A DNA stretch of 64,000 bases from Bacillus pumilus (GTDB lineage Bacteria; Bacillota; Bacilli; Bacillales; Bacillaceae), in NCBI RefSeq assembly GCF_900186955.1, contig NZ_LT906438.1, positions 1,612,001 through 1,676,000 on the forward strand, given 5' to 3'. Both the position numbers and the translations under genes were made by a program. Positions 36,729 to 47,073 of this stretch are shown piece by piece; the stretch's first letter is position 1; every line of letters begins with the position of its first letter. The notes beneath the pieces were generated by a model that saw nothing but the letters and a program-made list of their open reading frames with translations, did no database searches and had not been told where the DNA came from.

Positions 36729-37318
36729 CAACATTAAAAGGGAAAAGAATCGGCTTTGGCTTAACTGGTTCCCACTGTACGTACGAAGCTGTTTATCCGC
36801 AGATCGAAGCACTTGTAAAAGAAGGAGCAGAAGTGCGTCCAGTGGTGTCATATACGGTCCAGAACACGAATACAAGATTCGGAGATGGGGCGGACTGGAT
36901 TGAGCGGATCGAGAAGCTGACTGGCTTTAAGGCGATTGACTCAATCGTGAAAGCAGAGCCGCTCGGACCTAAGCTGCCACTTGATTGTATGGTCATTGCT
37001 CCATTAACAGGGAACTCGATGGCGAAATTCGCAAATGCCATGACAGACAGCCCTGTTTTAATGGCTGCAAAAGCAACCATTCGAAATCATCGTCCTGTCG
37101 TTTTAGGAATTTCAACAAATGATGCGCTAGGCTTAAATGGTACAAATCTGATGAGGCTGATGTCGACAAAAAATATTTTCTTTATTCCATTTGGCCAGGA
37201 TGATCCATTTAAAAAACCGACCTCCATGGTCGCGAACATGGATTTGCTTTCTCAAACAGTAGAAGAGGCACTTCAGCATAGACAAATTCAGCCAATTTTA
37301 ATTGGACCAAGAGAATAA
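36725..37318 (+). CDS. spoVFB: Dipicolinate synthase subunit B
   Basis: A 197-residue flavoprotein-like (flavin decarboxylase fold) subunit: GLTGSHCTYEAVYPQIEALV at the start and APLTGNSMAKFANAMTDSPV in the middle. It overlaps spoVFA by four bases, so the two subunits are coupled. The lysine-pathway genes asd, dapG and dapA follow and supply the substrate. Confidence 0.97.
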   Translation: MTTLKGKRIGFGLTGSHCTYEAVYPQIEALVKEGAEVRPVVSYTVQNTNTRFGDGADWIERIEKLTGFKAIDSIVKAEPLGPKLPLDCMVIAPLTGNSMAKFANAMTDSPVLMAAKATIRNHRPVVLGISTNDALGLNGTNLMRLMSTKNIFFIPFGQDDPFKKPTSMVANMDLLSQTVEEALQHRQIQPILIGPRE

Positions 37319-37457
37319 TAGATTCACTAGAAAATCATGAAAGATTCAAAAAAGATGCTTCAAGCCTTGCTTTTCTATGGTAAAATAAAATGTAAAAAGT
37401 CATAGGATGGCCATCCGAAAGAAAAGAATCATGGATGGGTCGGAAGGAGTTTTACTG

Positions 37458-38477
37458 ATGGGAAGAGGATTGCATGTAGCTGTAGTTGGAGCGACTGGAG
37501 CTGTCGGTCAACAAATGTTAAAAACACTAGCTGACAGAGATTTTGAAATGGATACACTGACTCTACTATCCTCAAAACGTTCTGCTGGAACAAAAGTGAC
37601 ATTCAGAGGTCAAGAGTATACTGTACAGGAAGCAACACCTGAAAGCTTTGAAGGAGTAAGTATTGCATTATTCAGTGCTGGAGGAAATGTTTCCAAGGCG
37701 CTAGCTCCTGAAGCAGTCAAACGAGGTGCGATTGTTGTAGACAACACAAGTGCTTTCCGTATGGACGAAAACATCCCTCTTGTCGTACCAGAGGTAAACG
37801 AAAAAGACTTGCATGACCATAAAGGAATCATTGCAAACCCTAACTGTTCAACGATTCAAATGGTAGCGGCATTAGAACCGCTTCGTCAGGCGTATGGCAT
37901 GAAAAAAGTCATCGTGTCCACTTACCAAGCCGTATCAGGTGCAGGACATGAAGCCATTGACGAGCTATATAGCCAATCACAAGCCATTTTAAATAAAGAA
38001 GATGTGAAGCCGGAAGTCATGCCTTATCAAATTGCATTTAATGCGATTCCGCAAATTGATAAATTCCAAGACAATGGCTATACATTTGAAGAAATGAAAA
38101 TGATCAACGAAACGAAAAAAATCATGCATATGCCAGAGCTGGAAGTAGCGGCAACATGTGTGAGACTTCCAATTGAAACAGGACATTCAGAATCTGTTTA
38201 CGTCGAACTAGAATCAAACGACGCAACAGTTGAAGACGTCAAGTCCATTCTAAAAGATGCTCCAGGCATTACACTGCAAGATGATCCGTCTCAGCAAATT
38301 TATCCAATGCCTGCAGATGCTGTTGGGAAAAACGACGTATTTGTCGGCCGCATTCGGAAAGATTTGGACCGTCCAAACGGGTTCCATATGTGGATTGTAT
38401 CTGATAACCTGCTAAAAGGCGCTGCATGGAACTCCGTTCAAATTGCAGAAAGCTTAAAAGCATTAAAATTAGTTTAA
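37458..38477 (+). CDS. asd: Aspartate-semialdehyde dehydrogenase
   Basis: A 339-residue enzyme reducing aspartyl phosphate to the semialdehyde. NADP site GATGAVGQQM, the catalytic Cys in ANPNCSTIQM, and the C-terminal GHSESVYVELE and GRIRKDLDRPNGFHMWIVSDN blocks are present. ATG 37458 follows GGAAGGAG; a frame opening at 37407 adds 17 unconserved residues upstream of that site. Confidence 0.97.
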   Translation: MGRGLHVAVVGATGAVGQQMLKTLADRDFEMDTLTLLSSKRSAGTKVTFRGQEYTVQEATPESFEGVSIALFSAGGNVSKALAPEAVKRGAIVVDNTSAFRMDENIPLVVPEVNEKDLHDHKGIIANPNCSTIQMVAALEPLRQAYGMKKVIVSTYQAVSGAGHEAIDELYSQSQAILNKEDVKPEVMPYQIAFNAIPQIDKFQDNGYTFEEMKMINETKKIMHMPELEVAATCVRLPIETGHSESVYVELESNDATVEDVKSILKDAPGITLQDDPSQQIYPMPADAVGKNDVFVGRIRKDLDRPNGFHMWIVSDNLLKGAAWNSVQIAESLKALKLV

Positions 38478-38499
38478 CATTCAATGGATGATGAGGACG

Positions 38500-38541
38500 A
38501 ACAGAAGAGAGTTAGGCATCTTTCGCCTGCTCTCTTCTGTT
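38500..38541 (+). other. Long hairpin between asd and dapG without a T tract
   Basis: AACAGAAGAGAG at 38500-38511 pairs perfectly with CTCTCTTCTGTT at 38530-38541, with inner AGGC/GCCT. ACGTCAG follows, not T residues, so it should not terminate. It could shield or process the asd-dapG message. Confidence 0.75.
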
Positions 38542-38569
38542 ACGTCAGAATGAACTTGGAGTGAAAACA

Positions 38570-39784
38570 GTGAAAATAATTGTCCAAAAATTTGGCGGTA
38601 CATCTGTCAAAGATGATCAAGGTAGAAAAAGGGCACTTGCACATATCTTATCGGCAAAAGAGAAAGGCTATAAGTCGGTTGTCGTCGTTTCCGCAATGGG
38701 ACGAAAAGGCGATCCTTATGCGACAGATACGCTGCTTGGTCTGCTTTACGGCAGCGCGCAGCATATGACAAATCGAGAAAAAGACTTGCTCGTTTCCTGC
38801 GGAGAGAATATTTCAGCTGTTGTGTTTTCAAGCATGCTGAATGAAAACGGGCTAAAAGCTGTAGCGATGACAGGCGCACAGGCTGGCTTTGTGACAGATA
38901 AGGAACATACGAGTGCGAAAATTATTGATATGAAGTGCGAACGTCTCGAGGCGGCACTATCTGAACATGATGTTGTCGTTGTTGCTGGGTTCCAAGGAGC
39001 CGCGAAAAATGGAGACGTGACCACAATTGGACGAGGCGGCAGTGATACGTCCGCAGCTGCTTTAGGTGCCGCATTACAGGCAGATTTTATTGATATTTTT
39101 ACAGATGTAGAAGGCGTCATGACGGCAGATCCCCGCATTGTTGAAAATGCAAAGCCGCTCAGAGTCGTGACATATACAGAAATTTGCAACCTTGCATATC
39201 AAGGAGCAAAAGTCATTCACCCGAGAGCTGTCGAAATTGCGATGCAAGCAAAAGTACCAATGAGGGTCCGTTCAACATACTCTGATGAAGAGGGCACACT
39301 CGTCACGTCACACTACTCAGATAAAATGAGCCATGATGTGTACGACCGCCTCATTACGGGTATTGCACATGTCAATGATGTGACGCAAATCAAAGTCCCG
39401 GCAAAAGAAGGGCAATACAGCGTCCAAACTGAGGTCTTTAAAGCAATGGCTAATGCACAAATCAGTGTTGATTTCTTCAATATTACACCGAGTGAGATTG
39501 TGTATACCGTGACAGGTGCAATGACTGAAAAGGCAACCTCGATCCTAAAAGATCTTGGTTATACGCCAATTGTCACAACAAATTGTGCGAAAGTATCAGC
39601 TGTTGGCGCAGGCATCATGGGTGTACCAGGTGTCACATCAAAAATTGTATCGGCTCTATCCGAGCAAAACATTCCGATTTTACAATCGGCTGACAGCCAT
39701 ACGACCATTTGGGTGCTAGTGAACGAAGAAAACATGAGAGCGGCTGTCAATGCCCTGCACGAAGTGTTTGAACTTTCAAGATAA
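38570..39784 (+). CDS. dapG: Aspartokinase I (diaminopimelate-sensitive type)
   Basis: A 404-residue monofunctional aspartokinase: IIVQKFGGTSVKDD at the start, GRGGSDTSAAALGAAL, DVEGVMTADPRIV, and two C-terminal ACT domains. First step of the pathway to diaminopimelate, lysine and dipicolinate. Start GTG 38570 gives the B. subtilis-like MKIIVQKFGG and is six bases from GGAGTGA; GTG 38561 lies within that site. Confidence 0.97.
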   Translation: MKIIVQKFGGTSVKDDQGRKRALAHILSAKEKGYKSVVVVSAMGRKGDPYATDTLLGLLYGSAQHMTNREKDLLVSCGENISAVVFSSMLNENGLKAVAMTGAQAGFVTDKEHTSAKIIDMKCERLEAALSEHDVVVVAGFQGAAKNGDVTTIGRGGSDTSAAALGAALQADFIDIFTDVEGVMTADPRIVENAKPLRVVTYTEICNLAYQGAKVIHPRAVEIAMQAKVPMRVRSTYSDEEGTLVTSHYSDKMSHDVYDRLITGIAHVNDVTQIKVPAKEGQYSVQTEVFKAMANAQISVDFFNITPSEIVYTVTGAMTEKATSILKDLGYTPIVTTNCAKVSAVGAGIMGVPGVTSKIVSALSEQNIPILQSADSHTTIWVLVNEENMRAAVNALHEVFELSR

Positions 39785-39814
39785 ATGTGATTGAATCATG
39801 ATGAGGTGAAAAAA

Positions 39815-40681
39815 ATGAATTTCGGAAATATCGCAACAGCTATGATTACACCTTTTGATAAAAAGGGCAACATTGATTTCCAAAAGCTATCAATTCTCAT
39901 TGATTACTTGTTAAAAAACGGCAGTGACTCATTAGTCGTTGCAGGGACAACAGGCGAATCGCCAACTTTATCGACTGAGGAAAAAGTCGCTCTTTTTCAG
40001 CAATCGGTAAAATTAGCAAATGGTCGTTGTAAAATCATTGCAGGAACAGGCAGTAATAATACAAATGCGTCTATCAAACTAACGAAAAAAGCAGAAGAAG
40101 CGGGCGTTGATGCAGTGATGCTTGTCGTACCTTACTACAACAAGCCATCACAGGAAGGCATGTATGCACACTTTAAAGCCATTGCCGAGTCTACATCTCT
40201 TCCTGTCATGCTTTACAATGTACCAGGGAGAACGGCTGCGTCATTAGCCCCAGAAACAACCATTAAGCTTGCGCAAATACCTAACATTGTCGCAATCAAA
40301 GAAGCAAGTGGTGATCTTGATGCCATGACAAAAATCATTGCAGAGACACCAGAGGATTTCGATGTCTATTCAGGTGACGACAGCTTAACACTTCCAGCTG
40401 TATCTGTTGGTGCAAAAGGAGTAGTCTCTGTGGCGTCTCATATCGTAGGGCTTGATATGCAGCAAATGCTGAAAAGCTATGCTTCAGGTCAAACGGCCAA
40501 TGCCGCATTGATCCATCAAAAGCTGCTTCCAATCATGAAACAGCTATTCTCAGCGCCAAATCCAACGCCTGTCAAAACAGCTCTTCAGCTGAAAGGACTA
40601 GATGTCGGATCGGTTCGTCTTCCGCTTCTACCTTTGTCAGAAGAAGAGAGACTGGATTTAAGTAGCGTCTTAAACAGCTGA
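39815..40681 (+). CDS. dapA: 4-hydroxy-tetrahydrodipicolinate synthase
   Basis: A 288-residue TIM-barrel aldolase condensing pyruvate with aspartate semialdehyde. Visible: GTTGESPTLSTEEK, the YNVPGRTA segment with the conserved Tyr, and the Schiff-base Lys in VAIKEASGD. TGAGGTGAAA precedes ATG 39815; the frame open from 39791 is not needed. Last gene of the dipicolinate/lysine group, closed by a strong terminator. Confidence 0.98.
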   Translation: MNFGNIATAMITPFDKKGNIDFQKLSILIDYLLKNGSDSLVVAGTTGESPTLSTEEKVALFQQSVKLANGRCKIIAGTGSNNTNASIKLTKKAEEAGVDAVMLVVPYYNKPSQEGMYAHFKAIAESTSLPVMLYNVPGRTAASLAPETTIKLAQIPNIVAIKEASGDLDAMTKIIAETPEDFDVYSGDDSLTLPAVSVGAKGVVSVASHIVGLDMQQMLKSYASGQTANAALIHQKLLPIMKQLFSAPNPTPVKTALQLKGLDVGSVRLPLLPLSEEERLDLSSVLNS

Positions 40682-40703
40682 TCAAAACAAAAGATTTCGT
40701 AAG

Positions 40704-40742
40704 CGGTCATTCTCAGATGTCCCTGAGTATGACCGTTTTTTA
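40704..40742 (+). terminator. Terminator of the asd-dapG-dapA group
   Basis: CGGTCAT at 40704-40710 and CTCAG pair with CTGAG and ATGACCG at 40729-40735, followed by seven T. Confidence 0.93.
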
Positions 40743-40852
40743 TACATAAACACTTTCTTAAAATGTGACTTCATCTTGTTTTCTAAAATTAGATTCAGTT
40801 ATAATAGCATTAAGCGATGATGGACGGGCTTGAGACTAGGAGGATAAGAATT

Positions 40853-42520
40853 TTGAAAAAGAAAAATACAGAGAACGTAAGAATTATTGCACTTGGAGGC
40901 GTTGGAGAAATCGGGAAAAACTTATATGTCATTGAAATTGATTCGGACATATATGTGGTAGATGCAGGCTTGATGCATCCAGAAAACGAAATGCTAGGCA
41001 TTGACGTTGTCATTCCTGATATCTCTTATTTAACAGAACGTGCTGATCGGGTGAAAGCAATTTTTCTTACCCACGGACATGATGAAGCAATCGGAGGCGT
41101 ATTCCATTGCTTAAGCAAATTGTCTGTACCAGTTTACGGAACGAAGCTGACCCTTGCGTTACTTCGAGAAAAATTAAAACAGTATGGCTTCAATCAAAAA
41201 GCTGATTTGCGTGAGGTACATGCAAAATCAGTCATTACGTTTGAAACAACAAAGGTATCATTTTTTAGAACGAATCACAGCATCCCTGATTCAGTTGGGA
41301 TCAGCTTCAAAACCTCTCTTGGTTCAATCGTATGCACAGGTGATTTTAAATTTGATCAAACCCCAGCGCTTAACCAAGCCTGTGACATCGGAGAGATTGC
41401 GAAAATTGGAAACAATGGCGTTTTAGCACTTCTTTCAGACAGTGCCAATGCTGAAAAACCAGGCTATACACCTTCTGAGGCGCTCGTCCAAGACGAAATC
41501 TCAAATGCGATGTACAATGCTGAAAATCGTGTCATTGTGGCTGTATCTTCATCTAACATTAACCGAGTGCAGCAGATCATTAATGCAACAAATCAAAATG
41601 GCCGTAAGCTTGCCGTAGCAGGAAAGAATATGATGACGACTCTTCAGCTGGCGATCAAACTTGGTTATGTCACAGCAGACGAAGAATTATTTGTACCAGT
41701 TCAAGAAGTGAAGAAAATGGCGAAAAACGATGTGGTCGTCCTGACAGCTGGAAGCCACGGAGAACCTCTTGCTGCGTTAACAAAAATGGCGAAACAAAAT
41801 CACAAACAGCTTCATATTGAAAAAGATGACACGGTTGTGATTGCATCTACACCTCTTCCTGGACAAGAACTTACCTATTCAAAAACAGTGGATTTCCTTA
41901 CAAGAAGCGGCGCACAAGTCATTTTTGCACAAAAACGTGTGCATGTTTCTGGACATGGCTGCCAAGAAGAGTTAAAGCTCATGCTGAACTTACTAAAACC
42001 GAAGTATTTAATTCCGGTGAATGGCGAATATCGTATGCAAAAAGCACATTCTCGTGTTGCTGAAGAAGTGGGAATGAAACGAAGTGACATTTTCTTGATT
42101 GATAAAGGGGATGTTGTGGAGTTTAGAGGACAGAACGTCAAGATTGGTGAAAAAGTTCACCAAGGCAATATTTTGATCGATGGTCTTGGCGTTGGTGATA
42201 TCGGGAACATTGTGTTACGCGATAGACGCCTATTGTCTCAAGATGGTATCTTAATTGTCGTCATTACGCTCGATAAACAAAAGAAACAATTAATTTCTGG
42301 ACCTGAAATCATCACAAGAGGATTTGTGTATGTCAGAGAATCTGAAGAGCTGATTGTGAAAGCGACAGAAATGGTCAAAGGGATTGTCAAAGAGCAAACG
42401 GAAAACTCAATTGTTGAATGGTCAACATTGAAACAATCCATGCGTGACGTACTCAATCAATTCCTATATGAAAAAACAAAACGTAAGCCGATGATCATTC
42501 CAATTATTATGGAAGTATAA
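40853..42520 (+). CDS. rnjB: Ribonuclease J2
   Basis: A 555-residue metallo-beta-lactamase/beta-CASP RNase, same size as B. subtilis RNase J2. The metal motif that reads HGHEDHIGG in RNase J1 is here HGHDEAIGG, lacking one His, the known degenerate state of J2, which works with J1. Start TTG 40853 follows AGGAGGAT and gives MKKKNTENVRIIALGG; the longer frame from 40817 runs through that site. Confidence 0.97.
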   Translation: MKKKNTENVRIIALGGVGEIGKNLYVIEIDSDIYVVDAGLMHPENEMLGIDVVIPDISYLTERADRVKAIFLTHGHDEAIGGVFHCLSKLSVPVYGTKLTLALLREKLKQYGFNQKADLREVHAKSVITFETTKVSFFRTNHSIPDSVGISFKTSLGSIVCTGDFKFDQTPALNQACDIGEIAKIGNNGVLALLSDSANAEKPGYTPSEALVQDEISNAMYNAENRVIVAVSSSNINRVQQIINATNQNGRKLAVAGKNMMTTLQLAIKLGYVTADEELFVPVQEVKKMAKNDVVVLTAGSHGEPLAALTKMAKQNHKQLHIEKDDTVVIASTPLPGQELTYSKTVDFLTRSGAQVIFAQKRVHVSGHGCQEELKLMLNLLKPKYLIPVNGEYRMQKAHSRVAEEVGMKRSDIFLIDKGDVVEFRGQNVKIGEKVHQGNILIDGLGVGDIGNIVLRDRRLLSQDGILIVVITLDKQKKQLISGPEIITRGFVYVRESEELIVKATEMVKGIVKEQTENSIVEWSTLKQSMRDVLNQFLYEKTKRKPMIIPIIMEV

Positions 42521-42525
42521 TGAGA

Positions 42526-42558
42526 AAGCCCAAGGAGCATAAGCTCTTTGGGCTTTTT
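42526..42558 (+). terminator. Terminator of rnjB
   Basis: AAGCCCAAGGAGC at 42526-42538 pairs with GCTCTTTGGGCTT at 42543-42555, followed by TTTT. Confidence 0.95.
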
Positions 42559-42639
42559 TGATGTGGTGCGAGGAATGCGGATTGAATATGGCCTTCTTGT
42601 TCATAATAGGAGGAGAGTTTGAGGAAAGGATGGAGACAA

Positions 42640-43368
42640 ATGGACGAAAAAAATGAACAGCAGCCTGAGCGAAAGCCAGAAGAAAAAGACAGCATTATGA
42701 GCAAAATACAGCAGCTTGGTGAAACAGCCATACCACAGCTGCCGCAAGATACAAATATCCATTGCCTCACCATTATTGGACAAATTGAAGGGCACATGCA
42801 GCTTCCACCACAAAATAAAACAACCAAATACGAGCATGTCATACCGCAAATCGTAGCAGTAGAGCAAAACCCAAAGATTGAAGGGCTTTTGATCATCTTA
42901 AATACAGTAGGCGGCGATGTTGAAGCGGGACTAGCGATTGCAGAAATGCTTGCGTCTTTATCAAAACCGACTGTATCGATTGTACTTGGCGGCGGCCACT
43001 CCATTGGTGTCCCGATTGCTGTATCGTGTGACTATTCCTATATTGCGGAAACAGCCACGATGACCATTCATCCTGTGCGTTTAACTGGTCTTGTGATCGG
43101 TGTCCCGCAAACCTTTGAATACTTAGATAAAATGCAGGAAAGAGTCATTAACTTTGTGACAAGCCACTCCAATATTACAGAAGAGAAGTTCAAAGAGCTC
43201 ATGTTCTCAAAAGGCAATTTGACAAGAGACATTGGAACAAATGTTGTTGGTCATGAGGCGGCAGAATACGGACTCATGAATGAAGTAGGCGGTGTAGGAC
43301 AAGCGATTAAAAAGTTGAACGAGCTGATTGGAGAAAGGGCATCTCAAAACGAGGGGCTGATCCAATGA
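42640..43368 (+). CDS. tepA: ClpP-like serine protease TepA
   Basis: A 242-residue ClpP/TepA-family protein. Catalytic Ser in [12 protein letters not shown], the [12 protein letters not shown] segment carrying His, and [19 protein letters not shown]. The N-terminal 40 residues are charged and low in complexity. TepA is linked to signal-peptide degradation or spore germination proteins in Bacillus. ATG 42640 has GAAAGGA upstream; TTG 42619 with AGGAGG five bases before it is a real alternative. It overlaps ylzJ by four bases. Confidence 0.94.
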   Translation: MDEKNEQQPERKPEEKDSIMSKIQQLGETAIPQLPQDTNIHCLTIIGQIEGHMQLPPQNKTTKYEHVIPQIVAVEQNPKIEGLLIILNTVGGDVEAGLAIAEMLASLSKPTVSIVLGGGHSIGVPIAVSCDYSYIAETATMTIHPVRLTGLVIGVPQTFEYLDKMQERVINFVTSHSNITEEKFKELMFSKGNLTRDIGTNVVGHEAAEYGLMNEVGGVGQAIKKLNELIGERASQNEGLIQ

Positions 43369-43601
43369 TTTTATACACACCTATGCCATATGAAGCCATT
43401 TACGCAGAGGAACAAGGAGACCGTAAACTTCAGCAGGTAAACATCCAAGGCGTGCCAGTTATGGTTGAAATGAAAGAGGATGAAGCAGAAATCGTTCAAG
43501 TCATGAGCACCAATCCAATGGACTTTTTGAATCAAGAGCTTGCACCAGGCAAGCGATTGAAGTTACAATTAGGCTCCAATCAAACCGACTCATATGAATG
43601 A
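43365..43601 (+). CDS. ylzJ: YlzJ family protein
   Basis: A 78-residue protein conserved between tepA and spoIIIE in Bacillus. Text such as [20 protein letters not shown] and [10 protein letters not shown] suggests a small beta-rich domain. No function known. The start overlaps the tepA stop. Confidence 0.93.
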   Translation: MILYTPMPYEAIYAEEQGDRKLQQVNIQGVPVMVEMKEDEAEIVQVMSTNPMDFLNQELAPGKRLKLQLGSNQTDSYE

Positions 43602-43606
43602 TTCTA

Positions 43607-43615
43607 TGCTATAAT
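43607..43615 (+). promoter_or_regulatory. Extended -10 promoter candidate of spoIIIE
   Basis: TGCTATAAT is a perfect extended -10 element, overlapping the end of ylzJ's downstream sequence. No good -35 lies at the usual distance, which is tolerated by extended -10 promoters. Confidence 0.6.
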
Positions 43616-43638
43616 AAAGGGAAAACTTACAACAAGAT

Positions 43639-43668
43639 GCAGCCAAAACCAGGCTGCTTTCTTTCTGA
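43639..43668 (+). terminator. Hairpin between ylzJ and spoIIIE
   Basis: GCAGCC at 43639-43644 pairs with GGCTGC at 43652-43657, followed by TTTCTTTCT. It lies 24 bases downstream of the -10 box, so it ends tepA-ylzJ transcripts and could also attenuate spoIIIE. Confidence 0.75.
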
Positions 43669-43711
43669 TCTTTCGGTAGGTTATATTTTCTTTCGTAGTA
43701 AGGTGATGAGT

Positions 43712-46084
43712 ATGGCTAAAAAGAGAAAACGGAAAACGAGAAAAAAACAAAATAAACAGCTAAAACTGAAATATGAATTAAATGGGTTAGTCTGTATTGC
43801 CATAGCGATCATCGCCATTTTACAGCTAGGCGTCGTTGGACAAACCTTCGTACATTTATTCCGATTCTTTGCAGGTGAATGGTTCATTCTCTGCCTTATC
43901 GGATTATTTCTTTTTGGCGTGACCATCTTCTGGAAAAAACAAATCCCAGATATGTTGACAAGAAGAAAAGCAGGGCTATACTGCATCATTGCGAGTATCT
44001 TGCTTTTGTCTCATGTGAAGCTCTTTCAGCACCTTTCATCTGCGGGTGCGATAGGCTCTCAAAGTGTGATCAGAAATACATTTGAGCTTTTCTTGATGGA
44101 CATGAAAGGTGAGACGGGGTCGCCTGATTTAGGAGGCGGCATGATCGGTGCCGTATTATTTGCTGCTTCTTATTTCTTATTTGCACAAGCAGGCTCTCAA
44201 ATCATGGCAATCGTTCTGATGCTGATTGGAATTGTGCTGATTACAAATCGATCTCTTCAAGAAATGGTGAAAAAAGTGACGCTGCCTGTCTCGCAATTTA
44301 TGGTGAAGCAGTGGAAAGCGTTTGTTGAAGATATGAAAGGAATCAGGCAGGCGAAAAAGAGCGCGCCCTCTCAGAAAACGGCCCAAAAGAAAAAACGGTC
44401 TCGTATTCAAGAAGAGGACGAAGATGATCAGATCATAATGGAAGAGGAAGCGCCAGTGCCTGACAATAGTCAGCCGATTATCTCAAGCTTTGCTGACAGA
44501 GATGACATTCTCACCCCGCTCGTTCAAAAAGAGCAGGCGGCAAAAGAGACTTCGCCTCTTCAAGAATCTGTACAAAGTACGCCGGCTCCATCAGATTCAG
44601 CTGATGAACCAAAAGAGGCGCCGCCGATGACGTTTACTGAACTTGAAAACAAAGATTACGAATTGCCGTCACTGGATATTTTGGCAGAGCCGCAGCACTC
44701 AGGGCAGCAAACAGACAAGAAAAATATATACGAAAATGCAAGAAAGCTTGAAAAAACGTTTCAAAGCTTTGGCGTCAAAGCAAAAGTCACACAGGTTCAC
44801 TTAGGACCGGCTGTTACCAAATATGAGGTCTATCCAGATGTCGGCGTGAAGGTAAGTAAAATCGTCAATCTAAGTGATGACTTAGCCCTTGCTCTCGCAG
44901 CAAAAGATATTCGGATTGAGGCGCCGATTCCTGGTAAATCAGCCATCGGTATTGAGGTTCCGAATGCAGAAATTGCGATGGTTTCTTTAAAAGAGGTATT
45001 AGAATCGAAGCAAAATGACCGTCCAAATGCGAAGCTACTGATTGGACTCGGCCGCAATATTTCGGGTGAAGCCGTTCTGGCTGAAATGAACAAAATGCCG
45101 CATTTACTTGTAGCAGGTTCGACTGGAAGCGGAAAAAGTGTGTGTATCAATGGCATTATCACAAGTATTCTGATGAGAGCGAAACCTCATGAAGTGAAAA
45201 TGATGATGATTGATCCGAAAATGGTTGAACTAAATGTGTATAATGGCATTCCGCATCTGCTCGCTCCCGTTGTAACGGACCCTAAGAAAGCCTCACAGGC
45301 ACTTAAAAAAGTCGTCAGTGAAATGGAACGCCGCTATGAATTATTTTCTCATACGGGGACAAGAAATATTGAAGGGTACAATGATTACATTAAACGAATG
45401 AATCAATCAGAAGAGGCGAAACAGCCAGAACTTCCTTATATTGTTGTCATTGTAGACGAGCTTGCAGATTTAATGATGGTCGCTTCCTCTGATGTGGAAG
45501 ATTCTATTACAAGACTTTCGCAAATGGCTCGTGCAGCCGGAATTCATTTAATTATTGCCACACAAAGACCTTCTGTCGATGTCATTACAGGTGTCATTAA
45601 AGCCAACATCCCATCTCGCATTGCCTTTAGCGTGTCCTCGCAAACCGATTCAAGGACGATCCTTGATATGGGGGGCGCAGAAAAACTGCTCGGCAGAGGG
45701 GATATGCTGTTTCTACCAGTTGGAGCAAACAAACCAGTTCGTGTGCAGGGCGCCTTTTTATCAGATGAAGAAGTAGAACATGTCGTTGATCATGTGATCA
45801 CTCAGCAAAAAGCACAATATCAAGAAGAAATGATTCCAACTGAAGAAACGCAGGATCAGCTTACAGCTGTGGATGACGATTTATATGATGAAGCAGTGGA
45901 ACTCATCATCGGCATGCAGACGGCTTCTGTCTCTATGCTTCAAAGAAGATTCCGCATCGGCTATACCCGGGCCGCCCGCCTGATTGACGCAATGGAAGAG
46001 CGAGGCGTTGTCGGTCCTTATGAAGGAAGTAAACCGAGAGAAGTCCTGCTTTCAAAAGAACAATATGACGAGCTCTCTTCATAA
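43712..46084 (+). CDS. spoIIIE: DNA translocase SpoIIIE
   Basis: A 790-residue FtsK/SpoIIIE ATPase that pumps chromosomal DNA into the forespore through the septum. A basic N-terminus ([14 protein letters not shown]) is followed by four membrane segments (about 25-170), an acidic variable linker, and the alpha-beta motor with GSTGSGKS (about 470) and [12 protein letters not shown]-terminal gamma winged helix ([21 protein letters not shown]) reads SRS sequences. Start ATG 43712 follows AAGGTGATG and matches the B. subtilis start; an open frame from 43598 runs over the hairpin and is rejected. Confidence 0.98.
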   Translation: MAKKRKRKTRKKQNKQLKLKYELNGLVCIAIAIIAILQLGVVGQTFVHLFRFFAGEWFILCLIGLFLFGVTIFWKKQIPDMLTRRKAGLYCIIASILLLSHVKLFQHLSSAGAIGSQSVIRNTFELFLMDMKGETGSPDLGGGMIGAVLFAASYFLFAQAGSQIMAIVLMLIGIVLITNRSLQEMVKKVTLPVSQFMVKQWKAFVEDMKGIRQAKKSAPSQKTAQKKKRSRIQEEDEDDQIIMEEEAPVPDNSQPIISSFADRDDILTPLVQKEQAAKETSPLQESVQSTPAPSDSADEPKEAPPMTFTELENKDYELPSLDILAEPQHSGQQTDKKNIYENARKLEKTFQSFGVKAKVTQVHLGPAVTKYEVYPDVGVKVSKIVNLSDDLALALAAKDIRIEAPIPGKSAIGIEVPNAEIAMVSLKEVLESKQNDRPNAKLLIGLGRNISGEAVLAEMNKMPHLLVAGSTGSGKSVCINGIITSILMRAKPHEVKMMMIDPKMVELNVYNGIPHLLAPVVTDPKKASQALKKVVSEMERRYELFSHTGTRNIEGYNDYIKRMNQSEEAKQPELPYIVVIVDELADLMMVASSDVEDSITRLSQMARAAGIHLIIATQRPSVDVITGVIKANIPSRIAFSVSSQTDSRTILDMGGAEKLLGRGDMLFLPVGANKPVRVQGAFLSDEEVEHVVDHVITQQKAQYQEEMIPTEETQDQLTAVDDDLYDEAVELIIGMQTASVSMLQRRFRIGYTRAARLIDAMEERGVVGPYEGSKPREVLLSKEQYDELSS

Positions 46085-46101
46085 ATCGAAGAGAGCTTTC
46101 T
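46071..46101 (+). terminator. Terminator of spoIIIE
   Basis: AGCTCTCTTC at 46071-46080 pairs perfectly with GAAGAGAGCT at 46088-46097. The T run is short (TTCT). The left arm lies inside the last codons of the gene. Confidence 0.8.
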
Positions 46102-46248
46102 AAAAAAGAAGTGAACAATAGTATGATTATGTTAACTGGAAGTCAGACTATTTATTTATTTGCAAAAACATGATATAGTTATGTTCAACTTATCTCGGAA
46201 TAGAGATTTCTCATCTTATCATTTGCATTGATTAGACGGAGGGAAAAC

Positions 46249-46974
46249 ATGTCGACCAAAACAGACAATCGCCATTTATATTTGAAAGTGATTGACCGTA
46301 TTAAAGAAGATATACAATCAGGCGTATATGCCGAAAAAGAGAAACTACCTTCTGAATTTGAGCTCTCAAAGCTTTTAGGCGTGAGCAGAGCGACACTGCG
46401 TGAAGCCCTTCGTATATTAGAAGAAGAGAAATATTTAATTAGAAGGCATGGTGTGGGTACGTTCGTCAACACAAGACCACTCTTTTCAACAGGCATAGAA
46501 CAGCTGGCAAGTGTCACGAAAATGATAGAGCAGGTCAATATGACGCCTGGTACCATCTTTTTATCGTCGCAAGAAGGGGAGCCAACAGAGAATGATGTGA
46601 TTCGTTTTCAGTGTGATGAATCTGATGAGATTTTTTCAATGGAGCGCGTTCGAACGGCCGATGGACAGCCTGTGGTTTACTGTTTAGATAAAATTCCGGT
46701 CAAGCATCTTCCTGCATCTTTTACCCATGAAGAAGAGTCTCTTTTTGAGCTGTTTGGAAGAGAACCACACAGCGGGATTAAATATGCAGTTGCTGACATT
46801 GAACCAATTGGCTACCACGATCAGGTTTCACCGATACTAGAATGTGACCCTGAAACAGCATTATTATTACTGAAACAAATACACTATGATCAGGATGATC
46901 AGCCGGTCTTATACTCGCTAAATTATTTTCGAGCGGATAAATTCAGCTTTCATGTGATACGTAAACGATTTTAA
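46249..46974 (+). CDS. ymfC: GntR/HutC-family regulator YmfC
   Basis: A 241-residue regulator: an N-terminal GntR winged helix ([32 protein letters not shown]) and a C-terminal UTRA ligand domain (about 90-240). Length equals B. subtilis YmfC. Start ATG 46249 follows CGGAGGGAAA. The effector is unknown. It precedes the exporter gene ymfD, separated by a terminator. Confidence 0.95.
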   Translation: MSTKTDNRHLYLKVIDRIKEDIQSGVYAEKEKLPSEFELSKLLGVSRATLREALRILEEEKYLIRRHGVGTFVNTRPLFSTGIEQLASVTKMIEQVNMTPGTIFLSSQEGEPTENDVIRFQCDESDEIFSMERVRTADGQPVVYCLDKIPVKHLPASFTHEEESLFELFGREPHSGIKYAVADIEPIGYHDQVSPILECDPETALLLLKQIHYDQDDQPVLYSLNYFRADKFSFHVIRKRF

Positions 46975-46976
46975 CG

Positions 46977-47006
46977 AGCAGTCGCTTTCATAAGCGGTTG
47001 CTTTTT
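46977..47006 (+). terminator. Terminator of ymfC
   Basis: AGCA-GT-CGCTT at 46977-46987 pairs with AAGCG-GT-TGCT at 46992-47002 around TCAT, followed by TTTT. Confidence 0.9.
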
Positions 47007-47073
47007 GTTTGCCCATACATAATACCCGTAAAACTTGCCACACTAATACGTAACAGTATATAGAATTGGGTGA

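Noticed and set aside
41040..41100. Missing metal-binding His in the RNase J motif HGHDEAIGG
   Set aside because: It looks like an inactivating mutation but is a known feature of RNase J2.
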